DNA of 64,000 nt from Hymenobacter terrestris (GCF_013377905.1 NZ_JABKAV010000003.1:62001-126000), one strand, 5' to 3'; shown: positions 8,662 to 17,401, counted from the first letter of the stretch. Notes: a model not told the origin generated them from the letters alone. Program-made: numbers and translations.

Positions 8662-8691
8662 TTGCCCTGCCTAAGGCTCAAAGTACCTTTG
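8662..8691 (+). promoter_or_regulatory. Promoter of the phosphate transporter
   Basis: TTG at 8662-8664, a 19-base spacer and TACCTTTG at 8684-8691 give an exact match to the Bacteroidota promoter consensus, 38 bases ahead of the start at 8730. This is the best-formed promoter in the window. Confidence 0.7.
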
Positions 8692-8729
8692 GATTTGTTT
8701 TTTTCGATTTCTCACCCAACTCCTCCTCT

Positions 8730-10136
8730 ATGTTCGGCTTAGAGCCTCATGTGCTGCTGCTGCTGGCTGCATGCCTGATAGCAGCTTGCGCCTTCGAATT
8801 CGTGAATGGCTTCCACGACACGGCCAACGCCGTGGCCACAGTCATCTACACGAATGCCCTGCGCCCCTGGGTGGCCGTTATCTGGTCGGCGTTCTGGAAC
8901 TTCATCGGCGTGCTAACCGGCGGCGTGGCCGTAGCCATGACCATTGTGTACCTGCTGCCCGTTGAAAGCCTTGTAGATGGCAACGTGTACCACGGCATTG
9001 CCATGGTGGGTGCGCTCATCATCGGGGCCATTATCTGGAACATCGGCACTTGGTACTATGGCCTGCCCTCGTCGTCGTCGCACGCACTTATCGGCTCGAT
9101 TCTGGGCGTGGGTATTGCCTACAGCTTTCTGCCCGGCGTAAACAATTCGGGTGTGAACTGGGGTAAAGCCGGCGACACTGGCTTGGCGCTACTCGTTGGC
9201 CCGGCGTTCGGTTTCACACTCACCATTCTGCTCATGTTCCTGCTACGGCGGGTTATCAAAGACAAGTCCATCTTCAAGGAGCCACACAAGCACAAGCCGC
9301 CACCGCTCTGGATCCGGCTGATTCTGGTAGTTACCTGTACGCTGGTGAGCTACTTCCACGGCTCGAACGATGGCCAGAAGGGCGTGGGCCTAATTATGCT
9401 TATCCTCATTGGCATCGTACCCACCTATTTCGCCCTCGACCACACCAAAAACCCGCTCGATATGCGCGACTCGCTGGTGCGGGTAGAGCAAGTAATGAGC
9501 CGCGTAAACGTACCTGAGCTAAGCCAGGATGACCAGAAAACGGTGGGCGAAATTCGGGTGCAGACCAATGCGCTAGACCGTATTTTCGAAGGCAAGACCA
9601 AGGTCGAGCAGATTCCGCAGTCCGACCGTTTCGAAATCCGCAAGGCCATTCTGCTGCTTTCCAATCGCGCCAAGCTCATCCAGGAAAGCGAAAAAGTACG
9701 CCTGAGCACCCGCGACCGACAGACACTGGAAGACGGACTAAAGGGCCTTAAGTCGTTTACCGATTACGCCCCGACCTGGGTATTCATCATCGTGTCGTTG
9801 TCGTTGGGCATTGGCACGATGGTGGGCTGGCAGCGCATCGTAAAAACCATTGGCGAGCGTATCGGCAAGGAGCACCTGAGCTACGCCCAAGGCGCCTCCT
9901 CGGAACTGGTAGCCGCCTCCATGATCGGCATCAGCTCGGCGCTGGGCCTGCCGGCTTCTACCACCCACGTGCTTACCTCGTCGATTGCGGGTAGCATGGT
10001 GGCCAGCCGGGGCGTGAAGAACGTGAACCCCGTAATGGTGCGAAACATTGCGCTGGCCTGGGTGCTCACGCTACCCGTAACCATGACGCTTTCGGGCCTG
10101 CTGTTTCTGCTCTTCCGCGCCATTATGCCGAGCTAA
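8730..10136 (+). CDS. PiT-family inorganic phosphate transporter
   Basis: A 468-residue inner-membrane phosphate:cation symporter of the PiT family. The two inverted family signatures are visible: FEFVNGFHDTANAVAT near residue 22, and SYFHGSNDGQKG with a later GLPASTTHVLTSSIAGSMVA. An additional GLPSSSSHALIGSILGVGIA near residue 110 is the first-half copy. Ten or so membrane segments flank a long charged cytoplasmic insert at about residues 245-345, where Bacteroidota PiT proteins carry a helical, PhoU-like stretch. It has its own TTG-N19-TACCTTTG promoter and a strong terminator, so it is monocistronic. No separate phoU gene is adjacent. Confidence 0.94.
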   Translation: MFGLEPHVLLLLAACLIAACAFEFVNGFHDTANAVATVIYTNALRPWVAVIWSAFWNFIGVLTGGVAVAMTIVYLLPVESLVDGNVYHGIAMVGALIIGAIIWNIGTWYYGLPSSSSHALIGSILGVGIAYSFLPGVNNSGVNWGKAGDTGLALLVGPAFGFTLTILLMFLLRRVIKDKSIFKEPHKHKPPPLWIRLILVVTCTLVSYFHGSNDGQKGVGLIMLILIGIVPTYFALDHTKNPLDMRDSLVRVEQVMSRVNVPELSQDDQKTVGEIRVQTNALDRIFEGKTKVEQIPQSDRFEIRKAILLLSNRAKLIQESEKVRLSTRDRQTLEDGLKGLKSFTDYAPTWVFIIVSLSLGIGTMVGWQRIVKTIGERIGKEHLSYAQGASSELVAASMIGISSALGLPASTTHVLTSSIAGSMVASRGVKNVNPVMVRNIALAWVLTLPVTMTLSGLLFLLFRAIMPS

Positions 10137-10164
10137 TCTGCTTAGCAGTATCCTGGAATAAGAT

Positions 10165-10197
10165 AAAAAGCCGCTCCGGATTCCGGGGCGGCTTTTT
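10165..10197 (+). terminator. Terminator after the phosphate transporter
   Basis: AAAAAGCCGC pairs with GCGGCTTTTTT around a small self-complementary loop, 28 bases past the stop. The symmetrical A and T runs make it usable from either strand. Confidence 0.85.
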
Positions 10198-10289
10198 TGT
10201 TGAATAGCTGTTTTTCAGCCTAGTGTCAGAATGGGGCGAATGTCCCAAAACCAATTGCTAAAGCTGTGAAAAGACGGAAAATGAAGAAG

Positions 10290-10332
10290 TTATCAACTTA
10301 TCAACAGCTAAAAACCTAATTTTTGTGGATAA
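10290..10332. other. Small DnaA-box cluster left of oriC
   Basis: TTATCAACT (10290-10298) runs into TTATCAACA (10298-10306), and a perfect minus-strand TTATCCACA lies at 10324-10332. These are the same nonamers as in the main cluster 1.4 kb to the right. They may be a satellite of the origin or autoregulatory sites; three boxes alone would not prove an origin. Confidence 0.5.
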
Positions 10333-10339
10333 CTACGAT

Positions 10340-10822
10340 TTAGGAAGGCCATTGCACCTCTAAATCCTCATCGATGAAGACGCCGAAGTTGACGAACTGT
10401 AGCTCCTCATCTTCGAAATACATGTCAATCATTTCCTTTTCGTAGGAGATGCGCATCTCACCGGTGTCCATTTTCTCTATCTCGCTGTGCTCGTGGCCCT
10501 GGCCCTTCATCAGCTCCTGAATCTGCTCAGGGCTACGGCCGTGAATGGCCTCGCCGTAGAGGCGGATGCCGGGGTGGTCGGTTTCGATGCAGCTCAGGCG
10601 GTAGTCATCCTCACGGTCGAAGTAGAGTGAGTAGCCTTCGTCGAGGTAATTCCAGGCCTGGTGCTCAAACTCGTCGTCATCTTCCGACTCTTCAATCTCC
10701 TCGGGCTCGCCCATCAGCGAGCGAACCTCGTCCTGGGAAGCGCCAAACTTGAGCGGGCCCATGCCGATGCCGAGGCGGATTTCATGTTCGTCGGTGCTGG
10801 ATGGTTGGGCGGGGGTTTGCAT
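10340..10822 (-). CDS. Hypothetical acidic protein
   Basis: A very acidic soluble protein of 160 residues with no signal peptide. The segment GIGMGPLKFGASQDEVRSL followed by MGEPEEIEE resembles the helix-hairpin opening of small BamE/SmpA-like modules (short strand, helix, GxP turn), but there is no lipobox and I cannot assign a family. The ATG at 10822 (MQTPAQPS) is preferred; the 43 upstream in-frame codons are basic and cover an AGCT-type repeat. A TTG-N17-TACCTTTG promoter at 10949-10976 would give a leader of about 120 bases. It sits between a small DnaA-box cluster and DUF4385, close to the origin. Confidence 0.7.
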   Translation of the reverse strand: MQTPAQPSSTDEHEIRLGIGMGPLKFGASQDEVRSLMGEPEEIEESEDDDEFEHQAWNYLDEGYSLYFDREDDYRLSCIETDHPGIRLYGEAIHGRSPEQIQELMKGQGHEHSEIEKMDTGEMRISYEKEMIDMYFEDEELQFVNFGVFIDEDLEVQWPS

Positions 10823-10856
10823 GGTATCTAGGGAAAAGGGGTGAAGTTTTTTTAAG

Positions 10857-10890
10857 CGTATAGCTACCAGCCGTTGGCTGATAGGGTTCG
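10857..10890. repeat. AGCT-type repeat, short copy
   Basis: TATAGCTACCAGCCGTTGGCTGATAG in the leader of the acidic protein resembles the AGCT-rich arrays at 3046 and 22828. It is short and degenerate. Confidence 0.35.
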
Positions 10891-10948
10891 TTTTACTTGC
10901 TTGCTTCCCGGGCCTGCGTTTACGCCGGCTCAGTTTCTGGCAAGTACT

Positions 10949-10976
10949 CAAAGGTACGGGTGAACCACTGTTTCAA
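10949..10976 (-). promoter_or_regulatory. Promoter of the acidic protein
   Basis: On the minus strand TTG (10976-10974), 17 bases and TACCTTTG (10956-10949). The spacer is slightly shorter than usual. It predicts a leader of about 120 bases. Confidence 0.5.
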
Positions 10977-11064
10977 GCCATTTGCCCTCGTTCGAGCAAC
11001 GGTTTTACCGTAAAACGCCAAACGCTAAAGGCTGGCCGTTGTCAGCGAACAACTCAAACGAGGC

Positions 11065-11556
11065 TCACTTACCGTAACGTTCCTGGAATTCGGCGCGCTG
11101 CTCCTGGTAGTCGGGATTAGCGCGGGCTTCGTCCCACTTAATTTTGAAAATGGCAGCCGATTCGGCTTTCACGGGGTCTTCGGGGGCGCGGGGCAGCTCG
11201 GCGCGGCCGTGGGCCCCACTCTGGCCCTTCTTGTCGTCGGGCACGGGGCCGTCGTATTTTTTGCCGCCGCGGTGGTTGGCGTAGCGCCGGGCACGGGTGT
11301 AGCCCATCTGCAGAAATTTGCGGGCCATGTCGGCGCCCACAAAGTCGTGAGCCTTCAGGTAGGCCTCAAACAGCCCGTAAATGGTATCGGCTGACTCCCG
11401 GGCCACCTCGGGCGTCCGGAAGCGCCAGTGGGGCAGAATCTCGCCTTTATAGGGCTGCACCAGCAGCACCCCCTGCTCGCCCTTGCCCACCCGGTACAAC
11501 TCGGGGTGGCGGCGAAAGTCCACAGCAGTGAAATCGAGGTCGTAGTCGAAGGGCAT
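11065..11556 (-). CDS. DUF4385 family protein
   Basis: A 163-residue protein matching DUF4385. Conserved blocks are DFRRHPELYRVGKGEQGVLL, VQPYKGEILPHWRFRTPEVA, ARKFLQMGYTRARRYANH and a C-terminal FKIKWDEA. Lys/Arg/His-rich GYTRARRYANHRGGKKYD looks like a nucleic-acid or nucleotide contact surface, but the function of the family is not known to me. No signal peptide is present, so it is cytosolic. It is the last gene before the gene-free DnaA-box region, transcribed away from it, in line with the leftward replication fork. Confidence 0.88.
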   Translation of the reverse strand: MPFDYDLDFTAVDFRRHPELYRVGKGEQGVLLVQPYKGEILPHWRFRTPEVARESADTIYGLFEAYLKAHDFVGADMARKFLQMGYTRARRYANHRGGKKYDGPVPDDKKGQSGAHGRAELPRAPEDPVKAESAAIFKIKWDEARANPDYQEQRAEFQERYGK

Positions 11557-11719
11557 AGGCGGCGGCCGGGCTGGTACTCGGCAAGGGGCGACGCCCTATA
11601 TACGCGGCTTCGGGCCGCAGGGCTGCCCCACATTCAGGAAAGCCTGCGCTCCGCCCCTTTTCACCGGGCGCACCGCTGGTCCGGCCGGAGCACGGGCATT
11701 TCGGAAATTCGAAAACCAG

Positions 11720-12245
11720 CCCGCTTATCCACAAGCTTAATAACTTTTGAAATTCATTTTTTTAAATAAATCTTTTTAATCCCCATCGTTAGGGCTGTTG
11801 ATAAGTGGATAAGAATTGAGAGTTATCCACGGCCGGGATAACATGTGTACAAGACCAGACTTATCCACCGTCTACCAACAGGGTATGTGGATAGTAAGAT
11901 GCATGTTATCAGGTTTTTATCAGAGTTTTTCACAATCCACAGCACTTATCCCGATATCCACAATCCACAGCCCCGGACCGATGTGGATAGTGGGATTTTC
12001 GGGGGATAGTTATCCACCCTTATCCACCGTCTCTAAGGTGGATAACAGGGGTGTCGGGGCGGCTGAACTACCAAAAAAAGATGTCCGCAACTTCTCCACG
12101 CATTATCCCCATGTTTCCCCACCATTATCCACAGATTATGCGTGCAAGCGCTACAGCCGTGGAAAACTATGTGGATTAGCTCTGGCTGGAGTTGGCAAAA
12201 AGCCACTGGTAGCACCCATTTGCTGTTTTGCGCTGTGGATATCTT
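11720..12245. other. Probable chromosomal replication origin (oriC)
   Basis: A gene-free region dense in DnaA boxes. Exact TTATCCACA is at 11725-11733 and 12125-12133. One-mismatch forms are at 11804-11812(-), 11823-11831, 11861-11869, 11886-11894(-), 11954-11962, 11982-11990(-), 12010-12018, 12020-12028, 12037-12045(-) and 12234-12242(-). TTATCAACA(-) is at 11796-11804. An almost pure A/T tract at 11738-11780 beside the first boxes is a candidate unwinding element. mnmG, a classical origin neighbour, is 3.5 kb away. dnaA is not in the window, which is usual in Bacteroidota. The flanks 11557-11719 and 12246-12436 hold no gene that I can support. Confidence 0.82.
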
Positions 12246-12436
12246 TCAAGCTCAACCCCTATATAGCGCGAAATAGGAATATGACTGGCCAGCCGGCCCT
12301 CGTAAGCTGGTGGGGCGCTATTACCGATATCCAGCCACAACCTCTGTCCAAGTCTGGGTAGCCACTACCCTATAACTACCAACCCACGGCACTCAGTTGG
12401 CCCACGGAACAGATACGCTGCTTCTGCCGGACTGCT

Positions 12437-12495
12437 CAGTCCCAAAGCAAAAGCCCGAATCCGTCATCCGGATTCGGGCTTTTGCTTTGGGACTG
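12437..12495 (-). terminator. Strong terminator after the Ig-like lipoprotein
   Basis: Perfect 27-base arms (starting CAGTCCCAAAGC) around a five-base loop, with internal AAAA/TTTT. It lies 19 bases past the stop at 12514 on the minus strand and would also shield oriC from transcription. Confidence 0.85.
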
Positions 12496-12513
12496 GAGCC
12501 GTAGAGGGTAGCT

Positions 12514-14136
12514 TCAGAAGATCAGGGTTTCCACGTTGTCGAAATTCGAGCGGATGGTGAGGGGCTTGGGGAAGAGGAAAACCGGCTCGGGCGCGGCCTT
12601 GAGGTCCGGGTCGCCGCCCTGCCAGCGGCCGTCCTGGTTGCTGTCGATGAGTACGCGCAGACGGTAGGTGGCGGGCGCGATGTTATCGAAGCGGAAGCTG
12701 CCTTTGGGCGTGTCGAGGCTGAGCAGCACCTGGCCCTTTTCATCGAGCAGCTGCACCCAGTAGCGCTTGGCCGTGGTCTGGATGGGGCCGCTAAGCGTGC
12801 CGGTAGTAGTCTGGTCGACTACCTTGAGCTTGAGCGGCCGCAGCCCCAACAGCCGGCCCGTGATGCTTTGGATGGCCGTGCTATCGAGCAGCAACGTCAC
12901 GGTTTTCTGGGCCTTGGTATCGAGGTTAACGGTTAGCGTGGAGCGGTCGGGGCTGAGGCTACCATCCTGCGGCAGGCGCAGCGGGCGGCGCTTCAACGAG
13001 TCTTCTACCAGCGTACCAATAGGCTTCTTGGGGTCAAGTCGAATGGGCTCGGTGAACACGAATTTTACCTGGCCCTGGCGGTATACTTCCTTAGGGCTAC
13101 CCTCTATGGTGTAGGCCGGTACCGGCTTGGGTGCCTTGGTCGGGGGGTCGGCAAACTTCACCGCAATAGTATCGCGGGCCACGTTGCCGGCGCTGTCGGT
13201 GGCGGCCAGCAGGTAGCGGCCTTCGGTGAGGCCGGCCGTGCGGTACAGAACGGCCGTGCGGTTACGCTCAGTCAGCTGCACGGCCTCCTGCAGGGCTGGT
13301 GGCGGCGTAGTGGCGTTGCCCAGCGGCGCGAGCGTAGCCGTCAGCAGGCCCTCGTTATAGCTGATGCGCTGGTCAGTGGCCGCGCTTTTCTGGGTCGTGA
13401 CGAGCGGGCGGCGGCTGTCGGGCTTGGTCAGCACGAAGCGCAGCGTGTCGGGCCGGGGGCCTACCGTCAGCAGCTCACCGCCGGGTTGGTAACCGATGGC
13501 CTCGGGCTCCTCGTAACGGTTCGTCTGGTTCTTGTCGGCCAGCGCATAGGCGCGGTAGCGGCCTTCTTTCAGGTAGCGGAACGTAAAATCACCCTGCTTA
13601 TCGGTGCGGGCCAGGTAGGTAGGCACGCCCCGCTTGATGTCCGAGGTATCCGCTTCCGGATAAAGCAGCACCGACACGCCTTCAGCCGGCTGCTGGCTCA
13701 GCAGGCCCACCACGCTGCCCCGCACCGCGCCCGAATCGAGCTGGGCCCCGGTGCTGAAGCTGACCGAAACGTTAGCCGCCTTGTTCTTCTCGGTGATGTC
13801 GCTGATGGCCTCGCCGAAATTGAACGAGTAGGTGGTATTGGGCCGGAAGGGCTGCTCGAAGGTAAGCGTAACGGAGGTGCGGTCTTCCCGGATTTTGTAG
13901 GTGTTGGCTGGGTCGAGTACCGGAGCTACGAGCAGGTTCTTGGCCAGGTCCGTCAGCTGTACCTGCTCCGAAAATTCCAGCCGGATACTCTGCCCCGTTA
14001 CATTGCGGGCGCCGTTGGCAGGTGTGGAACTGATGAGCTTGGGCAGCGTAGTGTCGCGGGCACCGCCCTCGGGCGAGCTGATGGCCGCGCAGCTGCCCAG
14101 GGTTCCGGCCGTAATCAGAAGGAAAGCTATGCGCAT
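12514..14136 (-). CDS. Ig-like-domain lipoprotein
   Basis: A 540-residue surface or periplasmic lipoprotein. The signal peptide ends in a lipobox (TLGSC, lipidated Cys16). Residues of about 30-125 form a bacterial Ig-like domain (Big_5 type): LISSTPANGARNV, IRLEFSEQVQL, then PNTTYSFNFGEAISDITE. A second beta-rich segment near residues 150-230 resembles a carboxypeptidase-regulatory-like fold (SVVGLLSQQPAEGVSVLLYP, FTFRYLKEGRYRAYAL), and the C-terminus repeats this style (FRFDNIAPATYRLRVLIDSN). The role is probably structural or adhesive in the envelope. It heads toward oriC and ends at a strong terminator. Confidence 0.85.
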   Translation of the reverse strand: MRIAFLLITAGTLGSCAAISSPEGGARDTTLPKLISSTPANGARNVTGQSIRLEFSEQVQLTDLAKNLLVAPVLDPANTYKIREDRTSVTLTFEQPFRPNTTYSFNFGEAISDITEKNKAANVSVSFSTGAQLDSGAVRGSVVGLLSQQPAEGVSVLLYPEADTSDIKRGVPTYLARTDKQGDFTFRYLKEGRYRAYALADKNQTNRYEEPEAIGYQPGGELLTVGPRPDTLRFVLTKPDSRRPLVTTQKSAATDQRISYNEGLLTATLAPLGNATTPPPALQEAVQLTERNRTAVLYRTAGLTEGRYLLAATDSAGNVARDTIAVKFADPPTKAPKPVPAYTIEGSPKEVYRQGQVKFVFTEPIRLDPKKPIGTLVEDSLKRRPLRLPQDGSLSPDRSTLTVNLDTKAQKTVTLLLDSTAIQSITGRLLGLRPLKLKVVDQTTTGTLSGPIQTTAKRYWVQLLDEKGQVLLSLDTPKGSFRFDNIAPATYRLRVLIDSNQDGRWQGGDPDLKAAPEPVFLFPKPLTIRSNFDNVETLIF

Positions 14137-14214
14137 TGCGGGGTGTGCAGATTGAAAAGAGTACGCGGATTGTGGAAACGAGGAAGTGGGAAACTAATTG
14201 CAGATAAGGAGAAC

Positions 14215-14302
14215 GTCATGCTGAGCTTGCCGAAGCATCTCTACCGCTTCGTCGAACGATTGCTACGAAGCGGTAGAGATGCTTCGGCAAGCTCAGCATG
14301 AC
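14215..14302. repeat. GTCAT-family hairpin, best copy
   Basis: Perfect 38-base inverted arms (14215-14252 and 14265-14302) beginning GTCATGCTGAGCTTGCCGAA, with a 12-base loop. The same outer motif and the inner GAAGCATCTCTACCGCTTCG recur near 30357 and 46414. It lies between a gene start and the preceding gene's 3' end. Confidence 0.9.
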
Positions 14303-14344
14303 ATTATCGTATCTGTAAGCTTCCTACTTTATCCAATCCCTCTC

Positions 14345-15238
14345 CTACCGCTTGCGGGCTACGTACATCACGCTGCTGTACTGGCCCTCGTGGCGGGCGG
14401 CGTACTGGTTGGAGTTGTAGCCGGTTTTTAAAACCGAAAGCAGACCACCGCGCTGGCCGCCCCGGTGCTTTTCGCTAAGCATACTTACGTAGTAGGCATC
14501 CAGCGGCATGGGCAGCTCCTGCTCCACCTGCAGCCGGTGCTTTTTAAGCAGCAGCTTCATGGTTTTCGGGCTGAAATGGTAGAGGTGACGCGGCACGTCG
14601 TAGGCGGCCCAGTCGGGACCGTAGTGCTGGGCGTCGAGGCTTTCTACGTTGGGCACGGCAATAACCAGCGTGCCGCCGGGCCGTAGCAGCCGGATGAGCT
14701 GCTTGAGCGTGTCGTTGAGCTCGTGCACATGTTCGAGCACGTGCCAGAGCGTAATGGCATCAAACGAAGCCTCCTGAAAATCGACCAGCCCGGCCAGGCC
14801 AATGGGCTGACCCACCCGACGGCTGGCCTCCTCACGGGCTCCGGGGTTGGGTTCCCAGCCGGCTACCTGCCAGCCATCGGCTTTGGCAGCCGCCAGAAAG
14901 TGGCCCGTGCCGCAGCCATAATCGAGCAGCTTACCACCGCTTGGTACCAGCTTGTTCAGCAGGCTCACCTTGCGGCGCATGGTAAAAACCCGCGCTACTT
15001 TGTACGCCTGATTGATGAGCCCGCCCGCCCCGCTGTTGTGCGAAACATACTCGTCCGACTCGTAATAGCGCCCGATATGCGCCGCGTCGGGCCGGGGGTT
15101 GGTGAACTGAAACGTGCAGGCCGCGCACTGCTGGATGGCGAAACTCTCGTGGCTCACCGACCTATCCTCCACCACCAGCTTGTTGCGCAGCTCCGTTTTG
15201 CCGCACACCGGGCAGGTATCCAAACGCTCGTAAATCAC
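14345..15238 (-). CDS. Class I SAM-dependent methyltransferase with zinc ribbon
   Basis: About 297 residues. An N-terminal zinc knuckle (Cys9, Cys12, Cys38, Cys41) precedes a Methyltransf_23-type Rossmann domain with the SAM-binding DYGCGTGHF at residues 106-114, the acidic loop GWEPNP and the post-motif ITLWHVLEHVHE. PRHLYHFSPKTM in the second half is typical of this group. Substrates of these proteins are often glycans or small molecules and cannot be set here. The start is uncertain: GTG at 15238 is inside an AATCAGCG-type repeat, and the frame stays open to an ATG at 15325 through that repeat, whose translation looks non-native. Confidence 0.85.
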   Translation of the reverse strand: MIYERLDTCPVCGKTELRNKLVVEDRSVSHESFAIQQCAACTFQFTNPRPDAAHIGRYYESDEYVSHNSGAGGLINQAYKVARVFTMRRKVSLLNKLVPSGGKLLDYGCGTGHFLAAAKADGWQVAGWEPNPGAREEASRRVGQPIGLAGLVDFQEASFDAITLWHVLEHVHELNDTLKQLIRLLRPGGTLVIAVPNVESLDAQHYGPDWAAYDVPRHLYHFSPKTMKLLLKKHRLQVEQELPMPLDAYYVSMLSEKHRGGQRGGLLSVLKTGYNSNQYAARHEGQYSSVMYVARKR

Positions 15239-15275
15239 TGATTCTCGCTGATTAGGTTGATTTCGCTGATTGCAA
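15236..15275. repeat. AATCAGCG-type repeat over the methyltransferase start
   Basis: Read on the minus strand, AATCAGCGAAATCA, AATCAGCGAG and AATCAGTG follow each other closely. The last unit supplies the likely GTG start codon of the methyltransferase. Related fragments with CGCGGATT occur near 14164 and 17351. Confidence 0.5.
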
Positions 15276-15387
15276 CGACCGGGTTGGGTCTGGATGTCAG
15301 CCGTAAGACGAAGGTACAAAACCAAACCGGCCGCCGAATCGGAAAGAAACGGCGGCCGGTTGGCAGTACCATAAGAGCTGCTGAAAA

Positions 15388-15428
15388 AAGAACTGTCATT
15401 CTGAGCGGAGCGAAGAATGACAGTTCTT
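15388..15428 (-). terminator. Hairpin after mnmG, half-size GTCAT repeat
   Basis: AAGAACTGTCATTCT pairs with AGAATGACAGTTCTT around GAGCGGAGCGA, 20 bases past the mnmG stop. The inner 27 bases have the GTCAT...ATGAC ends of the larger family, so a repeat appears to serve as terminator. Confidence 0.6.
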
Positions 15429-15447
15429 GTGGTTTCCGGTTACTTAT

Positions 15448-17316
15448 TTACCGGCCCAGATACACCATCAGCACCGACACATCGGCGGGGCTTACGCCAC
15501 TGATGCGGCTGGCTTGGCCCAGGGTTTCGGGCTGAATCTTGAGCAGCTTTTCGCGGGCTTCGTGCGAGAGGGCGGGCATGGCCTGGTAGTCGAGACGACC
15601 CTGGATGATGAAGTTCTCCAGCTCCTGCATGCGGGCAGCCTGCTGATGCTCCTTCTCCAGATAGGCTTCGTATTTCACCAGAATTTCGGCCTGCTCCAGC
15701 GCGTCGGGGCGGTAAGGTGCCAGCGCCAGCGCGAGGCCGGGCAAAGCCACGGCCAAAGCCGGAAGCTCCACGCCGGGGCGGCGCAGCAGGTTCACGGCGC
15801 GGGTTTTCTCGCTGATTTCGGCCGAGCCTATTTCCGTGAGCCAGCCGTTAATGTCGGCGGCTTCGATGCCGAAGTTCTTCAGCAGCTTGGCGACTTCCTT
15901 GGTCTGCTGCTCCTTTTCGCGCACGCGCTCCATGCGTTCTTCCGAGGCCAGACCCAACTCGTAGCCCAACGGGGTCAGGCGCAGGTCGGCGTTGTCCTGG
16001 CGCAGCAGCAGGCGGTGCTCGGCGCGGCTCGTGAACATGCGGTAGGGCTCGTCGGTGCCCTTGTTCACCAAGTCATCAATGAGTACACCGATGTAGGCCT
16101 GGCTACGCGAAAGCACGAACGGGGCCTCGCCGTGTACCTTACGGTGGGCGTTGATGCCAGCCATCAGGCCCTGGCAGGCGGCTTCCTCGTAGCCGGTGGT
16201 ACCGTTTATCTGGCCCGCAAAGTACAGGTTGGCCACCCGTTTGGTTTCCAGCGTGAGGTGAAGCTGCGTCGGCGGGAAGAAGTCGTACTCGATGGCGTAG
16301 CCGGGCCGGAACATCTTGGCATTCTCGAAGCCGGCAATTTTGCGTAGGGCGCGGTACTGCACGTCTTCGGGCAGACTGCTTGAAAAGCCGTTCACGTACA
16401 CTTCCACCGTGTTCCAGCCCTCAGGCTCCACGAAAATCTGGTGGCGGTCCTTGTCGGCGAAGCGGTTGATTTTGTCCTCCACGCTCGGGCAGTAGCGCGG
16501 CCCCAGCCCCTTTATACGCCCCTGAAACATAGGCGACTTCTCGAAGCCCTCCTTCAGGATTTCGTGGACTTCAGGGTTGGTGTAGGTGATGTGGCAGGGA
16601 CGCTGCTTGGGCAGCACGGGCGTATCGAGGTAGCTGAACTTGCCGGGCACCTCGTCGCCGGGCTGCTCCTCCATTTTGCTGTAGTCGAGGCTGCGGCCGT
16701 CTACCCGGGGCGGGGTGCCGGTTTTCATACGACCCGCCTCGAACCCCAGCTCCAGCAGTTGCTCGGTGAGGCCGGTGCTACCCTTCTCGGCCATGCGGCC
16801 CCCACCAAATTGCTTCTCACCAATGTGGATGAGCCCGTTGAGGAAAGTGCCATTAGTCAGCACCACCGACTTAGCCCGGAAGTCGATGCCCAACTGGGTT
16901 TTCACGCCCACGCACACGCCGTCTTCCACCAGCAAACCGGTTACGGCCTCCTGCCAAAAATCCACGTTGGGCGTTTGCTCCAGCGCCAGGCGCCACTCCT
17001 CGGCAAAGCGCATCCGGTCCGATTGCGCCCGCGGGCTCCACATGGCGGGGCCCTTGGAGCGGTTCAGCATCCGAAACTGAATCATGGTTTTGTCGGTGAT
17101 GATGCCCGACATACCGCCCAGCGCGTCCACCTCGCGCACAATCTGGCCCTTGGCCACGCCGCCCATCGCCGGGTTGCACGACATCTGGGCGATGGTGTTC
17201 ATGTTCATGGTCACCAGCAGGACTTTGGAGCCCAGCTTAGCGGCGGCGGCGGCGGCCTCGCAGCCCGCGTGGCCCGCGCCCACCACAATCACATCGTAAT
17301 CTTCTTGCTGAAACAT
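15448..17316 (-). CDS. mnmG: tRNA uridine-5-carboxymethylaminomethyl modification enzyme MnmG
   Basis: A 622-residue FAD enzyme that, with MnmE, modifies the wobble uridine of tRNAs. The N-terminal dinucleotide-binding motif [12 protein letters not shown] is followed by the family block [13 protein letters not shown] and by [30 protein letters not shown] and the C-terminal helical tRNA/MnmE-binding region (ending [15 protein letters not shown]) complete a full-length protein. mnmG (gidA) is a frequent neighbour of bacterial origins, and here it is 3.2 kb from the DnaA-box cluster. It is transcribed toward the origin, opposite to the expected rightward fork. Confidence 0.98.
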   Translation of the reverse strand: MFQQEDYDVIVVGAGHAGCEAAAAAAKLGSKVLLVTMNMNTIAQMSCNPAMGGVAKGQIVREVDALGGMSGIITDKTMIQFRMLNRSKGPAMWSPRAQSDRMRFAEEWRLALEQTPNVDFWQEAVTGLLVEDGVCVGVKTQLGIDFRAKSVVLTNGTFLNGLIHIGEKQFGGGRMAEKGSTGLTEQLLELGFEAGRMKTGTPPRVDGRSLDYSKMEEQPGDEVPGKFSYLDTPVLPKQRPCHITYTNPEVHEILKEGFEKSPMFQGRIKGLGPRYCPSVEDKINRFADKDRHQIFVEPEGWNTVEVYVNGFSSSLPEDVQYRALRKIAGFENAKMFRPGYAIEYDFFPPTQLHLTLETKRVANLYFAGQINGTTGYEEAACQGLMAGINAHRKVHGEAPFVLSRSQAYIGVLIDDLVNKGTDEPYRMFTSRAEHRLLLRQDNADLRLTPLGYELGLASEERMERVREKEQQTKEVAKLLKNFGIEAADINGWLTEIGSAEISEKTRAVNLLRRPGVELPALAVALPGLALALAPYRPDALEQAEILVKYEAYLEKEHQQAARMQELENFIIQGRLDYQAMPALSHEAREKLLKIQPETLGQASRISGVSPADVSVLMVYLGR

Positions 17317-17401
17317 AGTTGGTTAATCTGCCTGCGCCGGAAAGAGTTCAACGCGGATTGACAGCCGCAAATTTACCGCCTTTTTGCTAGCGGTTGGCTT
17401 T

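Noticed and set aside
11816..12361. 181-codon plus-strand frame across the DnaA boxes
   Set aside because: The translation is irregular and made of box repeats (such as LST-type words). Box density and AT tract point to an origin rather than a gene.
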